Shown here: piece after piece, positions 54,524-61,817 of the stretch
How positions within the stretch are numbered: position 1 is the stretch's first letter
Layout of the letters: every line of letters begins with the position of its first letter
Source: Alcanivorax sp.
Lineage (GTDB): Bacteria > Pseudomonadota > Gammaproteobacteria > Pseudomonadales > Alcanivoracaceae
Assembly (NCBI GenBank): GCA_022449455.1
Contig: JAKUPL010000026.1
Span: 1-61,817, forward strand
Direction of reading: 5' to 3'
Length of the DNA stretch: 61,817 nucleotides
Translations under genes and position numbers: made by a program
The notes under the pieces: model-generated
What the model was told of the DNA's origin: nothing
Databases searched by the model: none
What the model saw: only the letters and a program-made list of their open reading frames with translations

Positions 54524-55078
54524 ATGTCCTTCCTTCAGAAGTTGATCAACGGCGTGACCCGTCTCAATGACGTGCTCGGCCGGTGGATCGCGCTGCTGGT
54601 TTTCGTGATGACCGCGCTGCTGCTGCTCGAGGTCGTTTGTCGCTACCTGCTGAACTCGCCCACGGTGTGGACGTCCGAGCTGACCCAGTTCGTGTTCGGT
54701 GTGTACGCGATCATGGCCGGCGGCTATGTGATGGCGCACAAGGGCCACGTCAACGTGGACCTGCTGTATTCCCGTTTCTCGGTGCGCACGCAGGCGATCA
54801 TCGACGTGTTCACCTCCGTGTTGTTCTACATCTTTATTCTGGCGTTTCTGTATTTCGCGTCCTCGATGGCCTGGGAATCCTTCCAGGGCAGTGAGACCAC
54901 CTATTCCGCATGGAACCCGCCGGTGTGGCCGGTGAAGGCGTTCATGCCGCTGGCCATCGTGCTGGTGCTGCTGCAGGGCACCGTCAAGCTGCTGCGCGAC
55001 ATCGCCGTGGCGATCAACCCGGCCAACGCCGAGGTTCTTAAAGACAGCATCGATGACGGCACGGAGGAGTCGCATTGA
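54524..55078 (+). CDS. TRAP small permease subunit (DctQ)
   Basis: 184-aa four-TM protein (about 18-38, 50-70, 88-110, 130-150). WIALLVFVMTALLLLEVVCRY and TSELTQFVFGVYAIMAGGYVM are typical of the DctQ family. One-base overlap with the large subunit (TGATG). Confidence 0.93.
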   Translation: MSFLQKLINGVTRLNDVLGRWIALLVFVMTALLLLEVVCRYLLNSPTVWTSELTQFVFGVYAIMAGGYVMAHKGHVNVDLLYSRFSVRTQAIIDVFTSVLFYIFILAFLYFASSMAWESFQGSETTYSAWNPPVWPVKAFMPLAIVLVLLQGTVKLLRDIAVAINPANAEVLKDSIDDGTEESH

Positions 55079-56388
55079 TGAGCATCGAGATGATCACTCT
55101 GCTGTTCTTCGGCTCGTTGCTGGTGTTCCTGGTGCTGGGTCTGCCGCTGACCTTCGTGCTGGGCGGCGTGTCCGTGGTGTTCCTGTATTTCACCTGGGGG
55201 CCGGATGCCTTCTATATGGTGGCGTCGCAGATCTGGAGCACCATGGGCAGCTTCAGCCTGGTGGCGATACCGCTGTTCGTGTTCATGGCCATGGTGCTGG
55301 AGCGCACCGGCGTGGCCAAGGATCTGTACCGGATGATGTTCCTGTGGTGGGGCGGCCTGCGCGGCGGCCTGGCCATCGGCACCCTGGTGATCTGCGCCAT
55401 TTTCGCCGCCATGTGCGGCATCTCCGGCGCCGCCGTGGTGGCCATGGGCACCATCGCCCTGCCGTCCATGCTGGAGCGCGGCTACGACAAGCGCATGGTA
55501 CTGGGCTGCATCAACACCGGCGGTGGCTGGGGCATTCTGATTCCGCCCAGCATCCTGATGATTCTCTACTCGCTGATCACCGGCGTGTCGGTGGGTCAGA
55601 TGTTCGCCGCCGGCGTGCTGCCGGGCCTGCTGCTGATGGTGCTGACCTGCGCCTACATCCTGATCCGCTGCTACTTCCAGCCGGAACTGGCACCGGCCCT
55701 GCCCAAGGAAGAGCGCGCCTCCTGGCCGGAAAAACTGAAGGCGCTGCGCGCGGTGATTCTGCCGATGCTGATCGTGGTGATGGTGCTCGGCTCCATCATC
55801 GCCGGCATCACCACCCCCACCGAAGCCGCCGCCATGGGCGTGTTCGGCGCGCTGCTGTCGGCGGTGGTGTACCGCAAGATGAGCTGGGAGCTGATGCGTG
55901 ATGCCTCGATCCGCACCTTCAAGCTCACCGGCATGATCATGTGGATCCTGTTCGCCGCCCACGCCTTCAGCGCCGCTTATCAGAGCATGGGCGCCCAGGA
56001 ACTGTTCGAAGGCTGGATCACCTCGATCCCCGGCGGCCCCTGGGCGGTGATCATCACCATGATGGTGATCATCTTCTTCCTGGCCATGGTGCTGGATCCG
56101 GTGGGCATCATGCTGATCACCCTGCCGGTGTTCCTGCCGGTGGTGAAGGCGATGGGCTTCGATCCGGTGTGGTTCGGTATCCTGTTCGTGATCAACATGG
56201 AGATCGGCTACATGACACCACCCTTCGGGTTCAATCTGTTCTATTTGAAGGGCGTGGTGCCACCGAACATCACCATGAAGGACATCTATGTGTCGGTGAT
56301 TCCATTCGTGCTGGTGGAGATCGTGGGCATCGCGCTGATCATGATGTTCCCGGAAATCGCCACCTATCTGCCGCGGCTGTTCTTCTGA
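55078..56388 (+). CDS. TRAP large permease subunit (DctM)
   Basis: 436-aa permease with 11-12 TMs. GSFSLVAIPLFVFMAMVLERTGVAKDLY and GGGWGILIPPSILMILYSLITGVSVGQMF fit DctM proteins, with the conserved MEIGYMTPPFGFNLFYL near the C terminus. Drives sodium-coupled import with the receptor and DctQ. Start overlaps the dctQ stop. Confidence 0.96.
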   Translation: MSIEMITLLFFGSLLVFLVLGLPLTFVLGGVSVVFLYFTWGPDAFYMVASQIWSTMGSFSLVAIPLFVFMAMVLERTGVAKDLYRMMFLWWGGLRGGLAIGTLVICAIFAAMCGISGAAVVAMGTIALPSMLERGYDKRMVLGCINTGGGWGILIPPSILMILYSLITGVSVGQMFAAGVLPGLLLMVLTCAYILIRCYFQPELAPALPKEERASWPEKLKALRAVILPMLIVVMVLGSIIAGITTPTEAAAMGVFGALLSAVVYRKMSWELMRDASIRTFKLTGMIMWILFAAHAFSAAYQSMGAQELFEGWITSIPGGPWAVIITMMVIIFFLAMVLDPVGIMLITLPVFLPVVKAMGFDPVWFGILFVINMEIGYMTPPFGFNLFYLKGVVPPNITMKDIYVSVIPFVLVEIVGIALIMMFPEIATYLPRLFF

Positions 56389-56412
56389 CGCCGCCCGGCC
56401 ACGGGCAAACCC

Positions 56413-56488
56413 GATACAGGATTCAGGATGCAGGATACAGGGGGCGGGCACGACGCCCGCCTTCATCCTGTATCCTGCACCCTGTATC
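56413..56488. repeat. CAGGATACAGG repeat hairpin between convergent genes
   Basis: 56413-56442 is a 30-nt unit identical to 57822-57851. On its right an inner stem GCGGGC-ACGAC-GCCCGC and a partial inverted copy (56467-56488) complete a hairpin, so it may act as a bidirectional terminator. Confidence 0.7.
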
Positions 56489-56506
56489 GCGGCCGTCAGG
56501 CCGCCT

Positions 56507-57742
56507 CTATTTCCCTTCGCTGTCCTTCCAGCGCGCCATCAGGGCGTTGGAGTCCAGGCTTTCATCCAGCAGCTTGCGGGCGGTCTCGGCGCCGGCCACC
56601 GGCAGGCCCTCGCCGTCCAGCAGGCCGATCTGCTTGAGCACGCTGGCCTGGTCCCAGTAGATGTGCTCGTGGCACAGCTTGTCGCCCCGAAAGCGGATCA
56701 CGCCGAGCATGGGGATCTCCACTTTCTTGCCGGTGGGCGCCACGCCGGGCAGCATCCAGTCGATCTCCCGGTCGTGGGTGAAGCTGAGGATGAACTCGTC
56801 CACCAGCTGGGTGGCGCCCACCGTGCGTGACACCGGCACCAGCGTCATGTCGTCCGGATTGCCGTGCACGAAGTGGTTGCGGTAGAAGCGGCTGAGCTGC
56901 TGGTAGCCGACGCCGCCGGTCATGGTGGGGATGTGGTTCACGTAGGGCTCGGCGACCATGGTCGCCATGGTGGCGTCCACGTCGCGGGTGGCGAATTCGT
57001 GTCGGCAGTGCTCGTCCCACAGGGCCGACAGGTCCACATCCGGGCCGATCTCCCGTTTCAGCGCGGCGATGGTGCGTTCGTGGGCCATGTCGGCGCTGGT
57101 CTTATGGTAATGGTCGCCGCCGGGGCGCGCGAAAGCGTGGTCCACGCCCGGGTACACAAAGGTTTCCAACCGGCTGACGGCGCCGCCCAGGGCGGTGATG
57201 ATGCGGTTGCGGGTGGCCTCGTCGCAGAAGCCGTCCAGCTCGGCGAAGTGCAGCACCAGGCGGCCCTGGATATGGGCGGCCTCGTCCAGGTGTTCCTCGA
57301 TGCCGACGCCGTAGTAGCCGACGGACACCGCCGCCGGGGTGCGCGCGGCGGTCAGGTAGGCGAGCTTGCCGCCCAGGCAGAAGCCGACGAAGCCGAGATC
57401 GGCGCCGGTCACTTCCGGTCGCGCCGCCAGGGTTTCCAGGCTGGCGTCGATGTCGTCGATGGCGCGGTCGATGTCCACGGTCTGGAACAGTTCGAAGGCA
57501 CGCTGGAAGTCCGCCTCGCCGTAACCCAGCTCGATGCCGGGCTCGATGCGCCAGAACAGATCCGGCACCAGCACCACATAGCCTTCCTCGGCAAAGCCGT
57601 CGGCCACCCGGCGCATGGTCTCGTTGACGCCGAAAATTTCCTGCCCCACCACCAGGCCCGGGCCCTTGCCCGCCGGCGGCAGTGCCAGGTACGCCCGGAA
57701 CCGGCCACCGTCCTTCGCGGTGACGTGGATGAACTCTCCCAT
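56507..57742 (-). CDS. Dienelactone hydrolase fused to an NTF2/SnoaL-like domain
   Basis: 411-aa two-domain protein. Residues 1-225 are a carboxymethylenebutenolidase-type hydrolase: E36 in QEIFG, nucleophile C122 in VGFCLGGKLA, acid D170 region ELDGFCD, and H202 in VDHAF. Residues about 240-400 form an NTF2/SnoaL-like fold (EPYVNHIPTMTGGVGYQQLSRFYRNHFVHG). Most family members lack the second domain, which could bind the substrate or assemble oligomers. Reaction is inferred as lactone or ester hydrolysis in aromatic or alicyclic degradation. Confidence 0.9.
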   Translation of the reverse strand: MGEFIHVTAKDGGRFRAYLALPPAGKGPGLVVGQEIFGVNETMRRVADGFAEEGYVVLVPDLFWRIEPGIELGYGEADFQRAFELFQTVDIDRAIDDIDASLETLAARPEVTGADLGFVGFCLGGKLAYLTAARTPAAVSVGYYGVGIEEHLDEAAHIQGRLVLHFAELDGFCDEATRNRIITALGGAVSRLETFVYPGVDHAFARPGGDHYHKTSADMAHERTIAALKREIGPDVDLSALWDEHCRHEFATRDVDATMATMVAEPYVNHIPTMTGGVGYQQLSRFYRNHFVHGNPDDMTLVPVSRTVGATQLVDEFILSFTHDREIDWMLPGVAPTGKKVEIPMLGVIRFRGDKLCHEHIYWDQASVLKQIGLLDGEGLPVAGAETARKLLDESLDSNALMARWKDSEGK

Positions 57743-57821
57743 GGTGTTTCCTTCTTGTGCGCGTAAAGCGAAAAGCCTAGCAGCGCTTCAGGAAGCTGTC
57801 GAAAGGGGAGGGGGGAACCCG

Positions 57822-57851
57822 GATACAGGATTCAGGATGCAGGATACAGGG
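57822..57851. repeat. 30-nt repeat, second copy
   Basis: Identical over 30 nt to 56413-56442, same orientation, upstream of the hydrolase gene. Together the two copies bracket that gene. Confidence 0.85.
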
Positions 57852-57903
57852 GCGGCGGGGTGCGGCGGCTGCCTTGACGCGTGGTGATCTGTTTGCGCTC
57901 GGC

Positions 57904-57961
57904 ATCGCGGCTGAAGCCGCTCCTACGGGGGCTTTGCTGTAGGAGCGACTTCAGTCGCGAT
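57904..57961. repeat. REP-like inverted pair
   Basis: 23-bp arms ATCGCGGCTGAAGCCGCTCC (start of the left arm, 57904) and its inverse (57939-57961) differ at two positions, with a 12-nt loop. Same motif as 33479-33501; resembles the GGAGCGGCTTCAGCCGCG type of REP seen in pseudomonads and relatives. Confidence 0.8.
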
Positions 57962-57975
57962 CAGGCGCGGCCTGC

Positions 57976-59595
57976 TCAGTCGAGCAGGTGGTTCTCGTAC
58001 TCGTCGCGCAGTTTGTTCTTGAGCACCTTGCCGGTGGCATTGCGGGGCAGGGCGTCCACGAACACCACCGCGTCCGGCACCTGCCAGGAGGCCACCTGGC
58101 CCTCGAAGCCGGCCAGCACGTCCTGCTCGGACGGGTCCTGACCCTCGGCCTTGACCACGATCAGCAGCGGGCGCTCGTCCCACTTGGCGTGCTTGGCGGC
58201 GATCACCGCCGCGTCCGCCACCTGGTCCATGCCCATGGCGATGTTCTCCAGCTCCACGGAGCTGATCCACTCACCGCCGGACTTGATCACGTCCTTGGAG
58301 CGGTCCTTGATGGTGAGGATGCCGTTGGGGTCCAGGGTGGCGATGTCGCCGGTGGGGAACCAGCCCTGCTTGTGCGGCGCCGGGGTATCCACGTTGAAGT
58401 ACTCGCTGATCACCCAGTGGCCCTTGGCGTACAGGTCGCCCTGGGTGTCGCCGTCCATGGGTTTCTCGTTGCCGTCTTCGTCGCCGATCATCAGGTCCAC
58501 GCCGAACGGCGGCCGGCCCTGCTTGGCGCGTACCTTGGCCTGCTCCTCCGGGGACAGGGCCATGTGTTTGTGCAGCAGGGTGCTCACCGAGCCCACCGGG
58601 CTCATTTCGGTCATGCCCCAGGCGTGCAGGGTGTCCACGCCGTAGTCGTCGCGGAAGGTGGCGATCATCGACGGCGGGCAGGCGGAGCCGCCGATCACCG
58701 TGCGGGTCAGGGTGGGCACCTTTTCGCCGGCCTTCTTGAGCGCGCCGATCAGGCCCTGCCACAGGGTCGGTACGCCGGCGGCGCAGGTCACTTGCTCGCC
58801 GTTGATCAGGTTCTTGAGGCTGTCACCGTCCAGGCCCGGGCCGGGCAGCACCACCTTGGCGCCGACCATGGCCGCCGCGTAGGGGATGCCCCAGGCGTTC
58901 ACATGGAACATGGGCACCACCGGCAGCAGGCAGTCCCGGGCGGTCAGCGCCACGCTGTCGGGCAGGGCCACGGCCATGGAATGCAGTACCGTGGAACGGT
59001 GCGAGTAGAGCGCGCCCTTGGGATTGCCGGTGGTGCCGGAGGTGTAGCACAGGCTGGAGGCGGTGTTCTCGTCGAACTCCGGCCACTCGAAGTCCTCGTC
59101 GCCCTGCTCGATCAGGTCCTCGTAGAACTTCAGGCCCGGCACCTTGGCGGCGGCCTCGTCGTCCTTGCCGCTGAGCAGATAGACGTGCTCCAGCTTGGGC
59201 AGCTTGTCCTGCAGGGCCTCGATCAGTGGCAGGAAGGTCTTGTCGATGAACAGGACCTTGTCCTCGGCGTGATTGAAAATGTAGACCAGCTGCTCCGGGA
59301 ACAGGCGCGGGTTGATGGTGTGGCACACCAGGCCGGCGCCGGACACGCCGAAATAAATCTCCAGGTGGCGATGGTTGTTCCAGGCCAGGGTGGCCACCCG
59401 ATCGCTATGTTGCAGCCCCAGGCTTTGCAGCGCGGAGCCCAGGCGCCGGGCCCGCCGCTCCACCTCGCCCCAGTTGGTGCGGTGCACGCCGCCGGCGGTC
59501 TCCACCGATACGATTTCGCCGTCGGCATGGTAGCGGGCGGCATGGCGGATCTGGCTGCTGATCAGCAGCGGCTGGTTCATCATCTGGCCTAGCAT
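57976..59595 (-). CDS. Acyl-CoA ligase (AlkK-like, AMP-forming)
   Basis: 539-aa adenylate-forming enzyme. P-loop YTSGTTGNPKG (about 190-200), AWGMTEMSP (about 320) and the hinge/C-terminal region GWFPTGDIATLDPNGILTIKDRSKDVIKSGGEWIS with the catalytic Lys in PRNATGKVLKN are all clear. Length and motifs match medium-chain fatty acyl-CoA ligases such as AlkK, consistent with alkane metabolism. GGAG six nt upstream of ATG 59595. Confidence 0.94.
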   Translation of the reverse strand: MLGQMMNQPLLISSQIRHAARYHADGEIVSVETAGGVHRTNWGEVERRARRLGSALQSLGLQHSDRVATLAWNNHRHLEIYFGVSGAGLVCHTINPRLFPEQLVYIFNHAEDKVLFIDKTFLPLIEALQDKLPKLEHVYLLSGKDDEAAAKVPGLKFYEDLIEQGDEDFEWPEFDENTASSLCYTSGTTGNPKGALYSHRSTVLHSMAVALPDSVALTARDCLLPVVPMFHVNAWGIPYAAAMVGAKVVLPGPGLDGDSLKNLINGEQVTCAAGVPTLWQGLIGALKKAGEKVPTLTRTVIGGSACPPSMIATFRDDYGVDTLHAWGMTEMSPVGSVSTLLHKHMALSPEEQAKVRAKQGRPPFGVDLMIGDEDGNEKPMDGDTQGDLYAKGHWVISEYFNVDTPAPHKQGWFPTGDIATLDPNGILTIKDRSKDVIKSGGEWISSVELENIAMGMDQVADAAVIAAKHAKWDERPLLIVVKAEGQDPSEQDVLAGFEGQVASWQVPDAVVFVDALPRNATGKVLKNKLRDEYENHLLD

Positions 59596-59843
59596 AGTGC
59601 TCTCCGAGTGCTTGGCATTGTTGTTTTGAGACCTTCGAGATTTCCCGTATCCGGTGACGGTGTCAAATCCCGATACCCAGGGTGCGGCGGCGCCGGTCGC
59701 GCCAGTGTGAAAGGAAACGGGTTCGGCGCCGTAAACTGAATAAGTCCGCTTGACCCACCGCTGGGACGCGCACGGTTTTCTTCCGCGCCCGCCTGGGCTA
59801 ATGTGGCCGCCCTTTCGTGACAGCCGCTTTCCGGAACCCTGCT

Positions 59844-60758
59844 ATGTGGATCAAGAACCTCACCGTTTTCCTGGGCACCGAACCCTTCAACTGGAGCGCC
59901 GCCGAGCTGGAAGAGCGCCTGGACGGCAACCGCTGCCCGCCCTGCGGTCGCCAGAGCCCCAGCAGCGAAGGCTTCGTGCCGCCGCTGAAGAACGATGACC
60001 GCATGGTGGTGGCCGCCGGCAGCTACTTCTACCTGGTGCACCAGGAGATTGCCCGGCTGCTGCCCGGCCCGGTGATCAAGGAAGAGCTGGATGCCCGGGT
60101 GGAAGAGATCCGCGAGCGCGAGGGTCGCCCGGTGGGCCGCAAGGAACGGGCCGACCTCAAGGACCAGATCACCTTCGAGCTGCTGCCCCAGGCGTTCACC
60201 CGCTCGCGGCGCACCGGCGTGCTGATCGACCCCCAGCGGCGCCGGGTGATGGTGGACTGTGGCTCCGAGAGCCGCGCCGAGCAGGTGGTGTCGGCACTGC
60301 GCAAGGCCCTGGATTCGCTGCCGGTGACCCGGCCCACCGCCGCCAGCGCCACCACCGCGGCGTTCGCCCACTGGCTGCGCGAGCCCGGTGCGCTGCCGGA
60401 GGGCTTCACCCTGGGCGACCGCTGTGAATTCAAGAACGGCGACGGCGCCAGCGTGCGCATCACCGCCCTGGACCTGGGCCGCGAGGAAATCCTCGCCCAC
60501 CTGGAGGAACTGGCGGCGGTGAAGGTGAACCTGTGCTGGAAGGACGAGCTGGAGTTCGACCTGCAGCAGGACCTGGCGGTGAAGCGGCTGAAGCCCCTGG
60601 ACCTGATTCAGGAAAACCTGGACGGCATCAACGCCGAGGACGCCCTGGACGAGATGATGGCGCGCCTGGAGCTTCAGGGCGGCACCCTGCGCGGGGCCCT
60701 GGATACCCTGTTCCAGTTTTTCGACATCAAGGCGGAAAGCAAACCCGACGTGGCCTAG
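59844..60758 (+). CDS. rdgC: Recombination-associated protein RdgC
   Basis: 304-aa ring-shaped DNA-binding protein that limits RecA loading; length is exactly typical. N-terminal MWIKNLTVFLGTEPFNWSAAELEERL and PVGRKERADLKDQITFELLPQAF are diagnostic. ATG 59844 fits the family start better than the in-frame ATG at 59817. Confidence 0.97.
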   Translation: MWIKNLTVFLGTEPFNWSAAELEERLDGNRCPPCGRQSPSSEGFVPPLKNDDRMVVAAGSYFYLVHQEIARLLPGPVIKEELDARVEEIREREGRPVGRKERADLKDQITFELLPQAFTRSRRTGVLIDPQRRRVMVDCGSESRAEQVVSALRKALDSLPVTRPTAASATTAAFAHWLREPGALPEGFTLGDRCEFKNGDGASVRITALDLGREEILAHLEELAAVKVNLCWKDELEFDLQQDLAVKRLKPLDLIQENLDGINAEDALDEMMARLELQGGTLRGALDTLFQFFDIKAESKPDVA

Positions 60759-60809
60759 GGCCGCCGGGGCTGGTCCCGGCGGCGCAAAAGCGATACAGTC
60801 CGGAGTTAA

Positions 60810-60826
60810 TGTTTACAGTGTAAACA
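60810..60826. promoter_or_regulatory. TetR-type operator upstream of NTF2-like gene
   Basis: TGTTTAC-AGT-GTAAACA is a perfect 7-3-7 dyad 20 nt upstream of the start at 60846. Confidence 0.6.
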
Positions 60827-60845
60827 CTGACCCCGGAGACCCGCC

Positions 60846-61238
60846 ATGATCGAACAGACCATAGAACGCTGGCACCGCCTGGTGGACGCCAAGGACGCGG
60901 ACGCCCTGAACGACATCCTCGCCGACAACGTCACCTTCCACTCGCCGGTGGTGCATACCCCCCAGGAAGGCAAGGCGATCACCAGAATGTACCTCACGGC
61001 CGCCCTGCACACGCTCAACAACGAGCACTTCCGGTATGAGCGCGAGATCCTGCAGGGCGACAACGCCATGCTGGAATTCACCACCGTCCTGGACGGCATC
61101 CAGCTCAACGGCGTGGACATCATCCACTGCGACGCGGACGGCCGCATCGACGATTTCAAGGTCATGGTGCGCCCGCTCAAAGCGGTCAACAAGATCCATG
61201 AAATGATGGGCGCGATGTTGGAGAGGATGAAGAAGTAG
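60846..61238 (+). CDS. NTF2/SnoaL-like protein
   Basis: 130-aa single-domain alpha+beta barrel protein (WHRLVDAKDADALNDILADNVTFHSPVVHTPQEG). No catalytic residue can be assigned with confidence. GGAG seven nt upstream, and a dyad operator in front suggests regulated expression. The insertion sequence starts just after its stop. Confidence 0.88.
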   Translation: MIEQTIERWHRLVDAKDADALNDILADNVTFHSPVVHTPQEGKAITRMYLTAALHTLNNEHFRYEREILQGDNAMLEFTTVLDGIQLNGVDIIHCDADGRIDDFKVMVRPLKAVNKIHEMMGAMLERMKK

Positions 61239-61249
61239 TTACAAGTTAA

Positions 61250-61817
61250 GGGCCTTCACCAAATCGAGTGGGTAGATTAGCCTTGTCCTCATGAAAGATA
61301 CACAGCTCTACAGCCAGATTCTCGGCATCCAGAAGCCCTGGAAGGTCACCTCGGTGAATGTGTCGCTTGCAGACGACGAGGTGGAGGTTCACGTGCAGCA
61401 TGGCAGCGGCAAGCTGAAGTGCCCGAAGTGCGGGCAGGTCTGCCCAGGCTACGACAGACGGCCTCGGCGCTGGCGTCACCTGGATACCTGCCAGCTGAAG
61501 ACCGTCCTGGTGGCAGACGTGCCGAGAATAGAATGTAATGAACACGGCGTGGTCACAGTTGACGTCCCGTGGGCTGAGCCTGGCAGCGGCTTTACTGCCC
61601 TGTTTGAAGCGCTGGTGATCGACTGGCTCAAGACCGCAGCCGTCAGTGCGGTGGCGGAGCGCCTGCGGCTGAGCTGGAATGCGGTGGACGGCATCCTGCA
61701 GCGGGCCGCTCGGCGGGGTTTGTCTCGCCGGGAGGCGCTGGCCCCGAAGCGACTGAGCGTTGACGAGACCGCCTATCGCAAGGGGCATGATTACATCACG
61801 GTGGTGACCGAGCAGGA
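61250..61817 (+). mobile_element. ISL3-family insertion sequence, left part, cut by window edge
   Basis: Begins close after the NTF2-like stop with a candidate left terminal repeat GGGCCTTCACCAAATCGAG (about 61250-61268). The exact end, the right repeat and target duplication lie outside or cannot be confirmed. Confidence 0.7.
61291..61817 (+). CDS. ISL3-family transposase (partial, 3' end missing)
   Basis: The open frame from ATG 61291 runs off the window after about 175 residues. It contains the ISL3 zinc-finger CPKCGQVC, an HTH (TAAVSAVAERLRLSWNAVDGIL), and the start of the DDE domain with the first Asp in SVDETAYRKGHDYITVV. Intact so far as seen, so the element may be active. Confidence 0.92.
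   Translation, partial: MKDTQLYSQILGIQKPWKVTSVNVSLADDEVEVHVQHGSGKLKCPKCGQVCPGYDRRPRRWRHLDTCQLKTVLVADVPRIECNEHGVVTVDVPWAEPGSGFTALFEALVIDWLKTAAVSAVAERLRLSWNAVDGILQRAARRGLSRREALAPKRLSVDETAYRKGHDYITVVTEQ

Overview
The window reads as a stretch of chromosome from a high-GC gammaproteobacterium. Gene content (OsmC-YcaO fusion, desaturase with its own ferredoxin reductase, acyl-CoA ligase, TTT and TRAP carboxylate transporters, RdgC, KatG) fits an Alcanivorax/Alloalcanivorax-like hydrocarbon degrader, but that is inference: there is no rRNA or marker gene here. No rRNA, tRNA, prophage or CRISPR array was seen. The right edge cuts an ISL3-family insertion sequence.

Layout. 0.07-4.95 kb: minus-strand iron uptake operon (FecI sigma factor, FecR, TonB receptor, PepSY membrane protein) behind a Fur box. 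5.1-7.1 kb: accessory island with a Phd/ParE pair, three DUF genes and two copies of a 109-nt repeat. 7.3-10.2 kb: two unrecognised exported or lipoprotein genes. 10.3-12.3 kb: minus-strand membrane protein / sorbosone dehydrogenase-like operon. 12.37-12.62 kb: small element with near-perfect terminal inverted repeats whose right arm matches the 109-nt repeats. 12.7-18 kb: OsmC-YcaO protein, a thioesterase and TetR regulator sharing an operator motif, and a frameshifted FAD/NAD(P) protein. 18.2-23.6 kb: katG, a 53-bp palindrome, a FitAB-type pair, and a desaturase/reductase operon with a FabR/DesT-like operator. 23.8-26.7 kb: deaminases, YjdM, YghU-type GST. 26.8-31.1 kb: coupled four-gene operon encoding a MotA/ExbB-like protein with a huge coiled-coil tail, a MotB/OmpA-like partner and two DUF proteins. 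31.2-43.7 kb: MFS exporter, an SOS-boxed chimeric relic of a DNA-repair pair, flavoprotein, Ogt, PerM-type protein, AtoE, a soluble MCP, cold-shock protein, a possible papain-like protein and an ATP-grasp enzyme. 43.8-56.4 kb: catabolic block (IclR regulator with two HTHs, acyl-CoA dehydrogenase, two TctC binding proteins, TctB, TctA, type III CoA-transferase, glyoxalase, amidase, TRAP transporter). 56.5-61.8 kb: dienelactone hydrolase-NTF2 fusion, acyl-CoA ligase, rdgC, NTF2-like protein, ISL3 element.

How it fits together. The right half looks like a module for import (TTT, TRAP, AtoE), CoA activation (CaiB-type transferase, AMP ligase) and oxidation (acyl-CoA dehydrogenase) of small organic acids. 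The best candidate for an undescribed system is the ion-motor operon at 26.8-31.1 kb. The repeat family at 6.0, 7.0 and 12.4 kb and the SOS-boxed relic at 32.4-33.1 kb are the clearest unusual DNA structures.
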